Source of the DNA: Paenirhodobacter ferrireducens
Lineage (GTDB): Bacteria > Pseudomonadota > Alphaproteobacteria > Rhodobacterales > Rhodobacteraceae
Direction: 5' to 3'
DNA: 64,000 bases
NCBI RefSeq assembly: GCF_004022265.1
Contig: NZ_SAVB01000024.1
Span: 34,415-98,414 of the forward strand
Position 1 is the stretch's first letter, and every line of letters begins with the position of its first letter. Of this stretch, positions 57,047 to 64,000 are shown piece after piece. Made by a program: the position numbers and the translations under genes. Under the pieces are notes generated by a model. It was not told the DNA's origin. It was given only the letters and a program-made list of their open reading frames with translations, and ran no database searches.

Positions 57047-58788
57047 CGTTTTCCGGACAGATGGGGACGGAGCGGGCGAGCGTGACGGGCAGGAAGCGAT
57101 CCGGAGCGGAGGTTCTCCTTGGCGAGGACTGGGTCGGCCCCGAGAGCGTGGTCGACGAGGATCTCACACGCGGTCGGGCCCGGCGCAGCCTGATTTCGCT
57201 CAACCGCTCGCCGCTGGCGCGCAAGATCATCACCTTCAACCTGCTCGCCATGCTGGTGATGGTGGCGGGGGTGCTCTACCTCAACCCGTTCCGCGACAGC
57301 CTGGTGTTCCAGCGCGAGAGCGCGATCGTCAGCGAGGCCGAGCTGATCGCCGATGTGTTTGAGGCGCGGATGCCGGTCGCGGCGCCGGTGAACCTTGCCG
57401 CCGGGGACGGCATCGACGTCGCCGATGTGATGCGCGGGATCGAGCTGCCCGAGGGCGCGGCGATCTATGTCTTCGACATGAGCGGTAACCTGCTTGCGGA
57501 TTCCGACGAGGTCGGCACCGCGCCGCAGGAGCGGGTGACGGGGCTTGGCATCGATCAGCGCTCGACAATGATCACCGACATGCTGAACCGGGGCTGGGAG
57601 TGGATCTCGGGACTGGTGCGAAGCGGCGGTCCGCGCGCACCGCAAACGGTCGACACCCGCGCGATGGTGGAAAAGCTGGTGCCGCAGGTGCGCGACGGCG
57701 CGACGGTGATGGCGACGAACCGCGACGGCGGCGGCGCGACGATCTTCTCGGTTGCCACCGGGCTCTATCAGAACGGGCGGATGGTGGGCATGGTCGCCAT
57801 GACCTCGGCCGCCGGCGAGATCGACAAGCTCGTGCGGATCGAGCGCGAGCAGGTGCTGCAGATGTTCGTGGTGGCGATCATCGTCTCGATCGGGCTGAGC
57901 CTGGTGCTGGCCTCGACGATCGCCAATCCGCTGGCCGATCTGGCCCGCGCCGCCGAGATCGGCCGCGACCGCAACGCCCGCAAGATGCAACCCGGCCGGG
58001 TGCGCATTCCCGACCTGACGGCGCGGCCCGACGAGATCGGCCGGCTCTCGGGGGCGCTGCGCGGCATGGTCGCGGCGCTTTATGACCGGATCGATGCGAA
58101 CGAGCAGTTCGCCGCGGACGTCGCGCACGAGATCAAGAACCCGCTTGCTTCGCTGCGCTCGGCCGTGGCCTCGCTGCAGGTAGTCAAGCGCGAGGATCAG
58201 CGCGCCAGGCTGCTCGAGGTGATCGATCAGGATGTGAGCCGCCTCGACCGGCTGGTCAGCGACATCTCCAACGCCTCGCGGCTCGACAGCGAGCTGGTGA
58301 AGGAGGAGGAGGAGCGCTTCGACCTGATGAAGATGGTCGGCAATCTGACCGAATATCTTGGCCAGCAGGCTGCCGAGAAGGGCGTCGATTTCATCTCCGA
58401 CCTGCCGAAGGAGCCGATCTTCATCACCGGGCTCGAGGGCCGCCTGGCGCAGGTCTTTGTCAATCTGATCACCAACGCGATCAGCTTCTGCGAGGAGGGC
58501 GACGCGGTCCGGGTCTGGGCGCGGCGGCGCGAGAACCGGGTGCTGGTGGTGGTCGAGGATACCGGTCCGGGCATCCCCGAGGAAGCGCTGACCAAGGTCT
58601 TCCGGCGCTTCTATTCGCAGCGCCCGCCGGGGCAGTTCGGCGACCATTCCGGCCTTGGTCTTGCGATCTCGAAGCAGATCGTCGAGGCGCATGGCGGCGT
58701 GATCTGGGCCGAGAACATCCGCCCGACCGACGCCGACCCCGGCTCCGAACCGCTTGGGGCGCGCTTCGTCGTCGGCCTGCCGGTGTGA
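57043..58788 (+). CDS. chvG: sensor histidine kinase ChvG
   Basis: Inner-membrane sensor partner of ChvI. It has 581 residues with membrane helices at about 60-80 ([20 protein letters not shown]) and 272-294, flanking a periplasmic sensor region of roughly 190 residues. A HAMP segment follows; the phosphoacceptor H362 lies in [13 protein letters not shown]. The ATPase has N-box [11 protein letters not shown]1 [13 protein letters not shown] and G2 [17 protein letters not shown]. It overlaps chvI by 4 bases, and hprK begins 3 bases after its stop. Confidence 0.95.
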   Translation: MTFSGQMGTERASVTGRKRSGAEVLLGEDWVGPESVVDEDLTRGRARRSLISLNRSPLARKIITFNLLAMLVMVAGVLYLNPFRDSLVFQRESAIVSEAELIADVFEARMPVAAPVNLAAGDGIDVADVMRGIELPEGAAIYVFDMSGNLLADSDEVGTAPQERVTGLGIDQRSTMITDMLNRGWEWISGLVRSGGPRAPQTVDTRAMVEKLVPQVRDGATVMATNRDGGGATIFSVATGLYQNGRMVGMVAMTSAAGEIDKLVRIEREQVLQMFVVAIIVSIGLSLVLASTIANPLADLARAAEIGRDRNARKMQPGRVRIPDLTARPDEIGRLSGALRGMVAALYDRIDANEQFAADVAHEIKNPLASLRSAVASLQVVKREDQRARLLEVIDQDVSRLDRLVSDISNASRLDSELVKEEEERFDLMKMVGNLTEYLGQQAAEKGVDFISDLPKEPIFITGLEGRLAQVFVNLITNAISFCEEGDAVRVWARRRENRVLVVVEDTGPGIPEEALTKVFRRFYSQRPPGQFGDHSGLGLAISKQIVEAHGGVIWAENIRPTDADPGSEPLGARFVVGLPV

Positions 58789-58791
58789 GCC

Positions 58792-59223
58792 GTGGCCGCG
58801 CCGGCCGCTGCCAACATCCATGCGACGGCGGTCGCGCTTGATGCCGGGCGCGGCGTGCTGATCCTGGGCCCCTCGGGGGCGGGGAAGTCCGCGCTCGCGC
58901 TGCGGCTGATGGCCCTGGGGGCGCACCTCGTCGCCGATGACCGGGTCGATCTGCGGCACGAGGCGGGGGCGCTGCTTGCCGCGGCGCCGGCGGCGCTCTT
59001 CGGGCTGATCGAGGCGCGCGGCGCCGGCATCCTGCGCGCCACGGCGCTGGCGTCTGCCCGCATCGCCCTGGTCGTTGACCTGAGCGAGAGCGAAACCGAG
59101 CGACTGCCGCCGATGCGCCACAGCGAGATTCTGGGTGTGTCCCTGCCCCTTGTGCTGCGACTGCAAGATGGCCATCTTGAGGCGGCAATTCTGCAGTGGC
59201 TCAGGGGCGGGAGACAGGCGTGA
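58792..59223 (+). CDS. hprK: HPr kinase/phosphorylase (short alphaproteobacterial form)
   Basis: Phosphorylates a serine on HPr. It has 143 residues and begins with GTG. Walker A is [12 protein letters not shown], followed by [12 protein letters not shown], and [11 protein letters not shown] is the HprK signature. The protein lacks the N-terminal domain of the Gram-positive enzyme, which is normal for alphaproteobacteria. Position between chvG and rapZ and a GTGA overlap with rapZ show one transcript. HPr with the target Ser is three genes downstream. Confidence 0.92.
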   Translation: MAAPAAANIHATAVALDAGRGVLILGPSGAGKSALALRLMALGAHLVADDRVDLRHEAGALLAAAPAALFGLIEARGAGILRATALASARIALVVDLSESETERLPPMRHSEILGVSLPLVLRLQDGHLEAAILQWLRGGRQA

Positions 59224-60137
59224 GCGCAGAGCTCTCAACGGAGCAGATGGCGACCAGGGTCGTGCTGGTGACCGGACCGTCGGGGGCCGGTCGCTCGACC
59301 GCGATCGCCGCGCTCGAGGATCTGGGCTACGAGACCATCGACAACCTGCCGCTCAGCCTGGTGCCGCGCCTGCTCGACGGGCCGCTGCTGCGGCCGCTGG
59401 TGCTGGGCATCGACGTGCGCAACCGCGACTTCTCGGTCACCGCGCTGATCGAGCTCATCGACCGGCTGACCCGCGCCCCGGCACTGCGTCTCGAGGTGCT
59501 CTATCTCGACGCGAGCCCCGATGTGCTGGTGCGCCGCTATTCCGAGACCCGCCGTCGCCATCCGCTTGCTCCCGAGGATGCCCCGCTCGAGGGGATCACT
59601 CTCGAGGTCGATCTGCTGGCGCCGATCCGGGCCCGCGCCGATGTGCTGATCGATACCTCGGCGATGAGCCCGCACGAGCTGCGGGCAGAACTGGCGCGCT
59701 GGTTCGACCTGGGCAAGATCGCCCGGCTCGCCGTGTCGCTGCACAGCTTCAGCTACAAGCGCGGCGTGCCCCGCGGGCTCGACATGATGTTCGACTGCCG
59801 CTTCCTGTCGAACCCGCACTGGGTGCCGGCGCTGCGCCCGCTGACCGGGCTCGATCCGGCGGTCGCGGCCCATGTCGCGGCCGATCCGCGCTTTGATCCC
59901 TTCATCACGAAGGTGCGCGATCTCTTGCTTTTCCTGCTGCCGGCCCATGTTGAGGAAGGCAAGAGCCACCTTGCCGTGGGCTTCGGCTGCACCGGCGGTC
60001 AGCACCGCTCGGTTGCCGTGACGGAAAACATCGCCCGAGCCCTTGCAGAGGCTGGCTGGCAAGTGTCTAAACGGCACAGGGAACTGGAACGGCGGGCTCT
60101 GGCCCAGCCGGGGGTGAAAGAGGCAGGCGGCGCGTGA
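59220..60137 (+). CDS. rapZ: RNase adapter RapZ-family P-loop protein
   Basis: Nucleotide-binding protein; in E. coli RapZ guides RNase E to the small RNA GlmZ. It has 305 residues from the GTG at 59220, which overlaps the hprK stop. The Walker-type loop is GPSGAGRS with Arg in place of the usual Lys, as common in this family. Diagnostic segments include [26 protein letters not shown], the [22 protein letters not shown] run (about 180-201) and [17 protein letters not shown] [14 protein letters not shown]. Whether a GlmZ-like RNA exists here is unknown. The EIIA gene overlaps its end by 4 bases. Confidence 0.94.
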   Translation: MSAELSTEQMATRVVLVTGPSGAGRSTAIAALEDLGYETIDNLPLSLVPRLLDGPLLRPLVLGIDVRNRDFSVTALIELIDRLTRAPALRLEVLYLDASPDVLVRRYSETRRRHPLAPEDAPLEGITLEVDLLAPIRARADVLIDTSAMSPHELRAELARWFDLGKIARLAVSLHSFSYKRGVPRGLDMMFDCRFLSNPHWVPALRPLTGLDPAVAAHVAADPRFDPFITKVRDLLLFLLPAHVEEGKSHLAVGFGCTGGQHRSVAVTENIARALAEAGWQVSKRHRELERRALAQPGVKEAGGA

Positions 60138-60535
60138 TCGGGATCGTGATCGTGGCACATGGTGGTTTGGCGCGCGAGTATCTCGCGGCGGTCGAGCATG
60201 TCGTGGGACCGCAGGAGGGAATCCGCGCCATCACCATCGAGGACGAGCACGACCGCGCCGCGAAGCAGGCCGAGATCCGTGCCGCGGCCGATGCCGTCGA
60301 CACCGGCGACGGGGTGGTGGTGGTGACCGACATGTTCGGCGGCTCGCCCTCGAACCTCAGCCTGCTGGCCTGCGAGGCCTGCGAGCGGGAAATCGTCTAC
60401 GGTGCCAATCTGCCGCTGTTGATCAAGCTGGCGAAATCGCGCAGCCTCGGCGTCCATGCGGCGGTCGAGGCGGCGCTCGATGCCGGCCGCAAGTACATCA
60501 ACAGCTATTCGGCATACGGAATGGGCGGCAAGTGA
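60134..60535 (+). CDS. PTS mannose-type EIIA component
   Basis: Phosphocarrier of the PTS mannose family. It has 133 residues and starts with GTG. The phosphorylatable His9 is in [26 protein letters not shown] is the second signature. With no EIIB, EIIC or EIID gene nearby it is probably regulatory, as in the nitrogen/mannose-like PTS of other alphaproteobacteria. It overlaps rapZ and the HPr gene by 4 bases each. Confidence 0.94.
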   Translation: MIGIVIVAHGGLAREYLAAVEHVVGPQEGIRAITIEDEHDRAAKQAEIRAAADAVDTGDGVVVVTDMFGGSPSNLSLLACEACEREIVYGANLPLLIKLAKSRSLGVHAAVEAALDAGRKYINSYSAYGMGGK

Positions 60536-60804
60536 TCATCAAACGGGTTCTGAAGATCGTCAACGAGAAGGGGTTGCATGCGCGTGCCTCGGCCAAGTTC
60601 GTCGAGGTGGTGGAGCGGTTCGACGCCCGCGCCGAGGTCGAGAAGGACGGGATGGGCGTCTCGGGCGATTCGATCATGGGGCTTTTGATGTTGGCAGCCT
60701 CGCGCGGAACATCTATTGAGGTTTCGACCAGCGGGGACGAAGCCGAGGCTCTGGCCGATGCGCTGCAGGCCCTGGTGGCCGACCGCTTCGGCGAGGACAG
60801 CTGA
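60532..60804 (+). CDS. ptsH: HPr phosphocarrier protein
   Basis: Phosphorelay protein passing phosphate from Enzyme I to EIIA. It has 90 residues and starts with GTG. His16 is in NEKGLHARASAKFV and the Ser target for HprK is Ser47 in VSGDSIMGLLMLAA. Both phosphorylation sites are intact, so it can be read by HprK. Enzyme I (ptsP) is not in the window. It overlaps the EIIA gene by 4 bases. Confidence 0.95.
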   Translation: MIIKRVLKIVNEKGLHARASAKFVEVVERFDARAEVEKDGMGVSGDSIMGLLMLAASRGTSIEVSTSGDEAEALADALQALVADRFGEDS

Positions 60805-60843
60805 GGCAGGCTCGCACACCCCGCGTTGCGCAAAGAGGGTCCT

Positions 60844-61713
60844 GTGTTGGACGAACATGCAGGCACCGTTCCGGTGCAGACCCCGGCCGAGGTGGCGCCC
60901 TATGACAAGGGCCGTCTGTCCTACGCCGGAACTTTCACCAATCCCTGGAAGGCGAACACGATCCGCGCGATCGAGTGGATGACGGCGAAGTGGAAACTCC
61001 TGCGCCTGATCCGCGAGTTCGAGCGGCGCGGCGCCCCCTTCGGTCAGCCGTTCTGGCCGCAGGCGCTCGACATCATGGGGATCGAGGTGACCACCCCCGC
61101 CGAGCAGATCGCGCGCATTCCGAAGGACGGCCCGCTCGTCGTGGTGGCGAACCACCCGCACGGGCTCGTCGACGGGATGGTGCTCGCCTATCTGATCGGC
61201 CAGGTGCGCACCGATTACAAGATCCTGACCCGCTCGCTCCTGACCGGCATCCCCGAGATCGCCGAGTTCATGCTGCCGGTGCCCTTCCCGCATGAGCCGA
61301 ACGCGCAGGAAGAAAGCCTGAAGATGCGCGCCGAATGCATGGCGACGCTGAAGGCGGGCGGTGTGATCGTGCTGTTCCCGGCGGGGCAGGTGGCGCATTC
61401 CGACACCTATTTCGGCACGCCCGTCGAGCAGGACTGGAACCCCTTCACCGCGAAGATGGTGGCGCGCTCGGGCGCGCAGGTGCTGCCGATCCATTTCCCC
61501 GGCCGCAACTCGCAAGCCTATCAGATCGCCAACAAGCTCAGCGCGACGCTGCGCCAGGGGCTGCTGCTCTATGAAATCCGCCGCGCGCTGAACAAGCGCC
61601 AGTCGCCGGTGATCGGCGCGCCGTTCTCGGCGGCCGAGCTGAAGGAGCCGCTGAAGGACCCGCGCCGCTGGCTGGCCGAGATGCGCGAGCACACGCTCAA
61701 CCTGCGCGGCTGA
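60844..61713 (+). CDS. lysophospholipid/1-acylglycerol-3-phosphate acyltransferase family protein
   Basis: PlsC-type acyltransferase, about 289 residues. The catalytic HX4-5D motif is in NHPHGLVDGMVL, and a later VIVLFPAGQVAHS fits the substrate-binding block. The best start is the GTG at 60844 after AGAGGGT; a TTG at 60826 and another at 60847 are alternatives. It may make phosphatidic acid or an ornithine-lipid intermediate; the family is too broad to choose. It lies 39 bases after HPr and ends at a two-way terminator. Confidence 0.87.
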   Translation: MLDEHAGTVPVQTPAEVAPYDKGRLSYAGTFTNPWKANTIRAIEWMTAKWKLLRLIREFERRGAPFGQPFWPQALDIMGIEVTTPAEQIARIPKDGPLVVVANHPHGLVDGMVLAYLIGQVRTDYKILTRSLLTGIPEIAEFMLPVPFPHEPNAQEESLKMRAECMATLKAGGVIVLFPAGQVAHSDTYFGTPVEQDWNPFTAKMVARSGAQVLPIHFPGRNSQAYQIANKLSATLRQGLLLYEIRRALNKRQSPVIGAPFSAAELKEPLKDPRRWLAEMREHTLNLRG

Positions 61714-61730
61714 CCTTTCCACCCATGAGA

Positions 61731-61754
61731 AAGGCCCCGGAAATCCGGGGCCTT
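61731..61754. terminator. bidirectional terminator between acyltransferase and hbdA
   Basis: A perfect 10-bp stem (AAGGCCCCGG, loop AAAT) lies 17 bases past the acyltransferase stop and 20 bases past the convergent hbdA stop. The T tracts are short on both sides. Confidence 0.8.
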
Positions 61755-61774
61755 CGCGTTTCTCGGGGCGGGGC

Positions 61775-62650
61775 TCAGCGCGTCGGCACCGGGGTCTCGC
61801 CGCGGTAGTCGTAGAAGCCGCGGCCGGTCTTGCGGCCGAGCCAGCCGGCCTCGACGTATTTCACCAGCAGCGGGCAGGGGCGATACTTGGTGTCCGCCAG
61901 CCCGTCGTGCAGGACGTGCATGATCGCGAGGCAGGTGTCGAGACCGATGAAGTCGGCCAGTTCCAGCGGTCCCATCGGGTGGTTCGCACCGAGCTTCATC
62001 GCCATGTCGATCGACTGCACGTTGCCCACGCCTTCGTAAAGCGTGTAGACCGCCTCGTTGATCATCGGGATCAGGATGCGGTTCACGATGAAGGCCGGGA
62101 AGTCCTCGGCCGAGGCCGCGGTCTTGCCGAGCTTGGCGACGATCGCCAGCATCGTCTGATAGGTCTCGTCATCGGTGGCAATGCCGCGGATCAGCTCGAC
62201 GAGCTTCATCACCGGAACCGGGTTCATGAAATGCACGCCCATGAAGCGCTCGGGCCGGTCGGTCTTCGAGGCGAGTCGGGTGATCGAGATCGACGAGGTG
62301 TTCGAGGCGAGGATCGTCGTCGGCTTCAGATGCGGCACCAGGGTCTTGAAGATCTGGTTCTTCACGTCCTCGCGTTCGGTCGCGGCCTCGATCACCAGGT
62401 CGGTCTGACCAAGATCGGTCAGCGTCAGCGTGGTGGTGATGCGGGCAAGGGTGGCGGCCTTGTCCTCGGCGGTGATCTTCGCGCGCGAGACCTGGCGGTC
62501 CAGGTTCTTCTCGATGGTGGCCATCGCCTTGTCGAGGCTGTCCTGCGCGATGTCGTTCAGCAGGACATTGTAACCCGCGAGGGCGAAGACATGGGCAATG
62601 CCGTTGCCCATCTGGCCTGCGCCAACGATACCTACGGTTTCGATCGTCAT
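61775..62650 (-). CDS. hbdA: 3-hydroxybutyryl-CoA dehydrogenase
   Basis: NAD(P)-dependent oxidation of 3-hydroxybutyryl-CoA. It has 291 residues. The Rossmann loop is GAGQMGNGIAHVFA, with NTSSISITRLA and the catalytic His in GVHFMNPVPVMKLVELI. NHPMGPLELADFIGLDT near 228-244 is also typical. The ATG at 62650 (MTIETVGIVGAG) follows GGAAGGAACCGAC; the frame upstream is unsupported. It shares the strand with etfA, which in related bacteria lies next to it; here one unknown gene lies between. Confidence 0.96.
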   Translation of the reverse strand: MTIETVGIVGAGQMGNGIAHVFALAGYNVLLNDIAQDSLDKAMATIEKNLDRQVSRAKITAEDKAATLARITTTLTLTDLGQTDLVIEAATEREDVKNQIFKTLVPHLKPTTILASNTSSISITRLASKTDRPERFMGVHFMNPVPVMKLVELIRGIATDDETYQTMLAIVAKLGKTAASAEDFPAFIVNRILIPMINEAVYTLYEGVGNVQSIDMAMKLGANHPMGPLELADFIGLDTCLAIMHVLHDGLADTKYRPCPLLVKYVEAGWLGRKTGRGFYDYRGETPVPTR

Positions 62651-62816
62651 GTCGGTTCCTTCCCGATTACTCGCGGTCAATATGCTGCAGCGCAGCAACG
62701 GGCGCAAGGGGGATCCCCCCGGCGCGTCCTGCGCTGACCATGCCGGTCCGTCTTAGCCCTTTCGCAAGAGTTTGGGCGCAGCTTGTCCCGAACCGAGTCG
62801 AAAACCGAGGTGGGCC

Positions 62817-63638
62817 ATGGCTTTCGAATATGCGGGGGATGGGGCCCTCGACTATTTCCCCTGTCGCTACGGGCGCTCGAAACTGCTGTTCCGCGGGCCA
62901 CGTCGGCAGCTGGTGCCGCCCTTCGTCTCGGCGCTTGGCGGCTCCGAAACCTATGGCAAGTTCGTCGAGGAGCCCTGGCCGGCGTTGCTCGAGGAGCGGC
63001 TGGGAATTCCTGTGGTGAACTTCGGCTATCTCAACGCCGGCGTCGATGTCTTCCTGGGCGAGCCGCAACTCGCCGAACTCACGCGGCTGTCGCGGCTGCG
63101 CATTGTGCAGCTGACCGGGGCGCAGAACCTGACGAACCGGTTCTATGCGGTGCATCCGCGCCGCAACGACCGCTTCCTGCGGGCCTCGGGGCTGATGCGC
63201 TCGGTCTTCTCCGAGATCGACTTCACCGAGTTCAACTTCACCCGCCACATGCTGTCGGTGCTGATGGCACAGGGGCCCGAGCGCTACGAGCTGCTGGTGA
63301 CGGAGCTGCGCCAGACCTGGGTGGCGCGGATGACGGCGCTGCTCGAACGGCTCGAGGGGGCGAAGCTGCTCCTGTGGCTCACCGACTGGCGCGACCCGCT
63401 GCAGGGCGATCCGCTCGGTCCGGAGCCGCTTTTCGTGACGCAGGAGATGGTCGACCGGATCGCGCCGCTGGCGCAGGTTCTGGTGCGGGTGCAGCCCTCG
63501 AGCATGGCGCGTTCGGCGGGGACGGCGGGCATGCATTTCGCCCCGCTCGAGGAGCCTGCGGCCGCCACGATGCCCGGCCCGCTGGTGCATCGGGAGGTCG
63601 CCGAGGCGCTGGCCCCGGTCGTCGGGCGGATGCTCTGA
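62817..63638 (+). CDS. DUF6473-like protein of unknown function
   Basis: A 273-residue protein starting [28 protein letters not shown] (about 1-28), with [11 protein letters not shown], the [17 protein letters not shown] segment and [10 protein letters not shown] near the end. The GGSET...NxG...N pattern and alternating strands and helices resemble the DUF6473 family of Rhodobacterales; the layout is loosely like SGNH-type folds, but I cannot assign catalytic residues. CGAGGTGGGCC precedes the ATG at 62817. It is opposite in strand to hbdA and etfA on either side. Confidence 0.75.
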   Translation: MAFEYAGDGALDYFPCRYGRSKLLFRGPRRQLVPPFVSALGGSETYGKFVEEPWPALLEERLGIPVVNFGYLNAGVDVFLGEPQLAELTRLSRLRIVQLTGAQNLTNRFYAVHPRRNDRFLRASGLMRSVFSEIDFTEFNFTRHMLSVLMAQGPERYELLVTELRQTWVARMTALLERLEGAKLLLWLTDWRDPLQGDPLGPEPLFVTQEMVDRIAPLAQVLVRVQPSSMARSAGTAGMHFAPLEEPAAATMPGPLVHREVAEALAPVVGRML

Positions 63639-63658
63639 AGGTCTGGTCCGAAACAAAG

Positions 63659-63682
63659 AAGCCTCCCCTTTCGGGAAGGCTT
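63659..63682 (+). terminator. terminator of the DUF6473-like gene
   Basis: A 10-bp stem with one mismatch (arms 63659-63668 and 63673-63682, loop TTTC) lies 21 bases past the stop codon. The T tract is weak (TTGTTGG). Confidence 0.6.
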
Positions 63683-63699
63683 GTTGGTTCGCGACAGGC

Positions 63700-63757
63700 A
63701 GGGGGCGCTGCCCCCCCTCGGCTTCGCCTCCCCCCCGGAGTATTTCAGCCAAGAAAA
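63700..63757 (-). repeat. dispersed intergenic hairpin element, copy E
   Basis: On the minus strand it reads CTTGGCTGAAATACTCCGGG then a GC-rich stem with GGGGGC/GCCCCC arms (63701-63716). It faces copy D, giving an inverted pair around the etfA terminator. Confidence 0.7.
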
Positions 63758-63758
63758 A

Positions 63759-63786
63759 GCAAGGGGCGCCCCGATCGGAGCGCCCC
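63759..63786 (-). terminator. terminator of etfA
   Basis: A long stem (GGGGCGC/GCGCCCC at 63763-63769 and 63780-63786, with an inner CCGATCGG palindrome) is followed on the minus strand by TTGCTTTTTC. It lies between repeat copies D and E, 76 bases past the etfA stop. Confidence 0.65.
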
Positions 63787-63788
63787 CT

Positions 63789-63851
63789 GGTTTCATCTTG
63801 CCGCAAATACCTCGGGGGCCGAGGCATTGCCTCGGCGGGGCAGCGCCCCCG
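63789..63851 (+). repeat. dispersed intergenic hairpin element, copy D
   Basis: Reads TTTCATCTTGCCGCAAATAC then CTCGGGGG, with a 7-bp stem CCGAGGC/GCCTCGG (63819-63835) and a second GC stem at 63836-63851. It runs opposite to copy E and lies just past the etfA stop. Confidence 0.75.
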
Positions 63852-63861
63852 CCCGGCGGGG

Positions 63862-64000
63862 TCACAGCTTCGCGGTCATTTCCGGGACGGCCTGGAACAG
63901 GTCGGCGACCAGACCGAAATCGGCGACCTGGAAGATCGGCGCCTCTTCGTCCTTGTTGATCGCGACGATGATCTTGCTGTCCTTCATGCCCGCAAGGTGC
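63862..64000 (-). CDS. etfA: electron transfer flavoprotein alpha subunit (3' end only)
   Basis: Carries electrons from acyl-CoA dehydrogenases to the quinone pool. Only the last 45 or so codons are inside the window: [41 protein letters not shown] (most of the segment), ending TAKL. The AINKD...PIF..AD.G.V.D pattern is the FAD-binding C-terminus of EtfA. The start lies beyond the window edge. It would serve Mcd and related dehydrogenases. Confidence 0.93.
   Translation of the reverse strand, partial: HLAGMKDSKIIVAINKDEEAPIFQVADFGLVADLFQAVPEMTAKL

Overview
This is a GC-rich chromosomal window from an alphaproteobacterium, almost certainly of the order Rhodobacterales (Rhodobacter/Paracoccus relatives). 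Family-level evidence: the dnaA-rpsT and rpoZ-rsh-pdxJ-acpS-lepB-rnc-era-recO neighbourhoods, a pckA-chvI-chvG-hprK-rapZ-EIIA-HPr block, a (2S)-methylsuccinyl-CoA dehydrogenase of the ethylmalonyl-CoA pathway, a CtrA-like site and GANTC (CcrM) motifs, and an intergenic repeat of a kind I recall from this order. The species cannot be named from the window.

Layout. 1-6.0 kb: dnaA (3' end cut off by the window edge), rpsT, an enoyl-CoA hydratase, mutM, and ubiE-ubiB for ubiquinone. 6.0-10.0 kb: flagellar genes flgD-fliK and, divergently, a FlgJ-like rod-binding protein and a FlgN-like chaperone. 10.4-17.9 kb: a [NiFe] hydrogenase operon of the Isp type (HynS-Isp1-Isp2-HynL, HydDB group 1e), preceded by its endopeptidase and a HupH/HyaF-like protein and followed by an SCP2-like lipid-binding protein and a FadL-type outer-membrane porin. 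17.9-25.9 kb: flagellar motor and export genes (a periplasmic repeat protein, motA, motE-like, a small membrane protein and fliL on one strand; fliF-fliH-fliN-fliP on the other). The hydrogenase operon therefore sits inside the flagellar region. 25.9-36.9 kb: msrA-msrB, smc, cidAB/lrgAB-like, a TRIC-family membrane protein, rnhA, ispH, mcd, an acetyltransferase and recO. 37-45 kb: a long minus-strand housekeeping run from folK and rpoZ-rsh down to recO. 45-48.5 kb: an NYN-domain protein and two overlapping Hint-domain genes, one with a choice-of-anchor L region. 48.8-54.3 kb: dapE, an acetyltransferase, RNase R and a phospholipase D/cardiolipin synthase-like protein. 54.4-61.7 kb: pckA and the ChvG/ChvI two-component system with HPr kinase, RapZ, a mannose-type EIIA and HPr, then an acyltransferase. 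61.8-64 kb: 3-hydroxybutyryl-CoA dehydrogenase, a gene of unknown function and the 3' end of etfA.

How they work together. The hydrogenase can pass electrons between H2 and the membrane through the NarI-like Isp1 and the HdrD-like Isp2. The chv/PTS block has no sugar permease and looks like a regulatory phosphorelay tied to gluconeogenesis (pckA). The motility genes cover the hook, rod, basal-body ring, export gate and stator but are incomplete here (no motB, fliG, fliM or fliI).

Best leads: the Isp hydrogenase operon with lipid-handling genes at its end; a dispersed hairpin element found five times in intergenic gaps; a helically phased GCGCA-type array between pckA and chvI; the tandem Hint genes; a cluster of GANTC sites upstream of dnaA; and a CtrA-like palindrome between fliL and fliF. 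No tRNA, rRNA, CRISPR array, insertion sequence or prophage was recognised.
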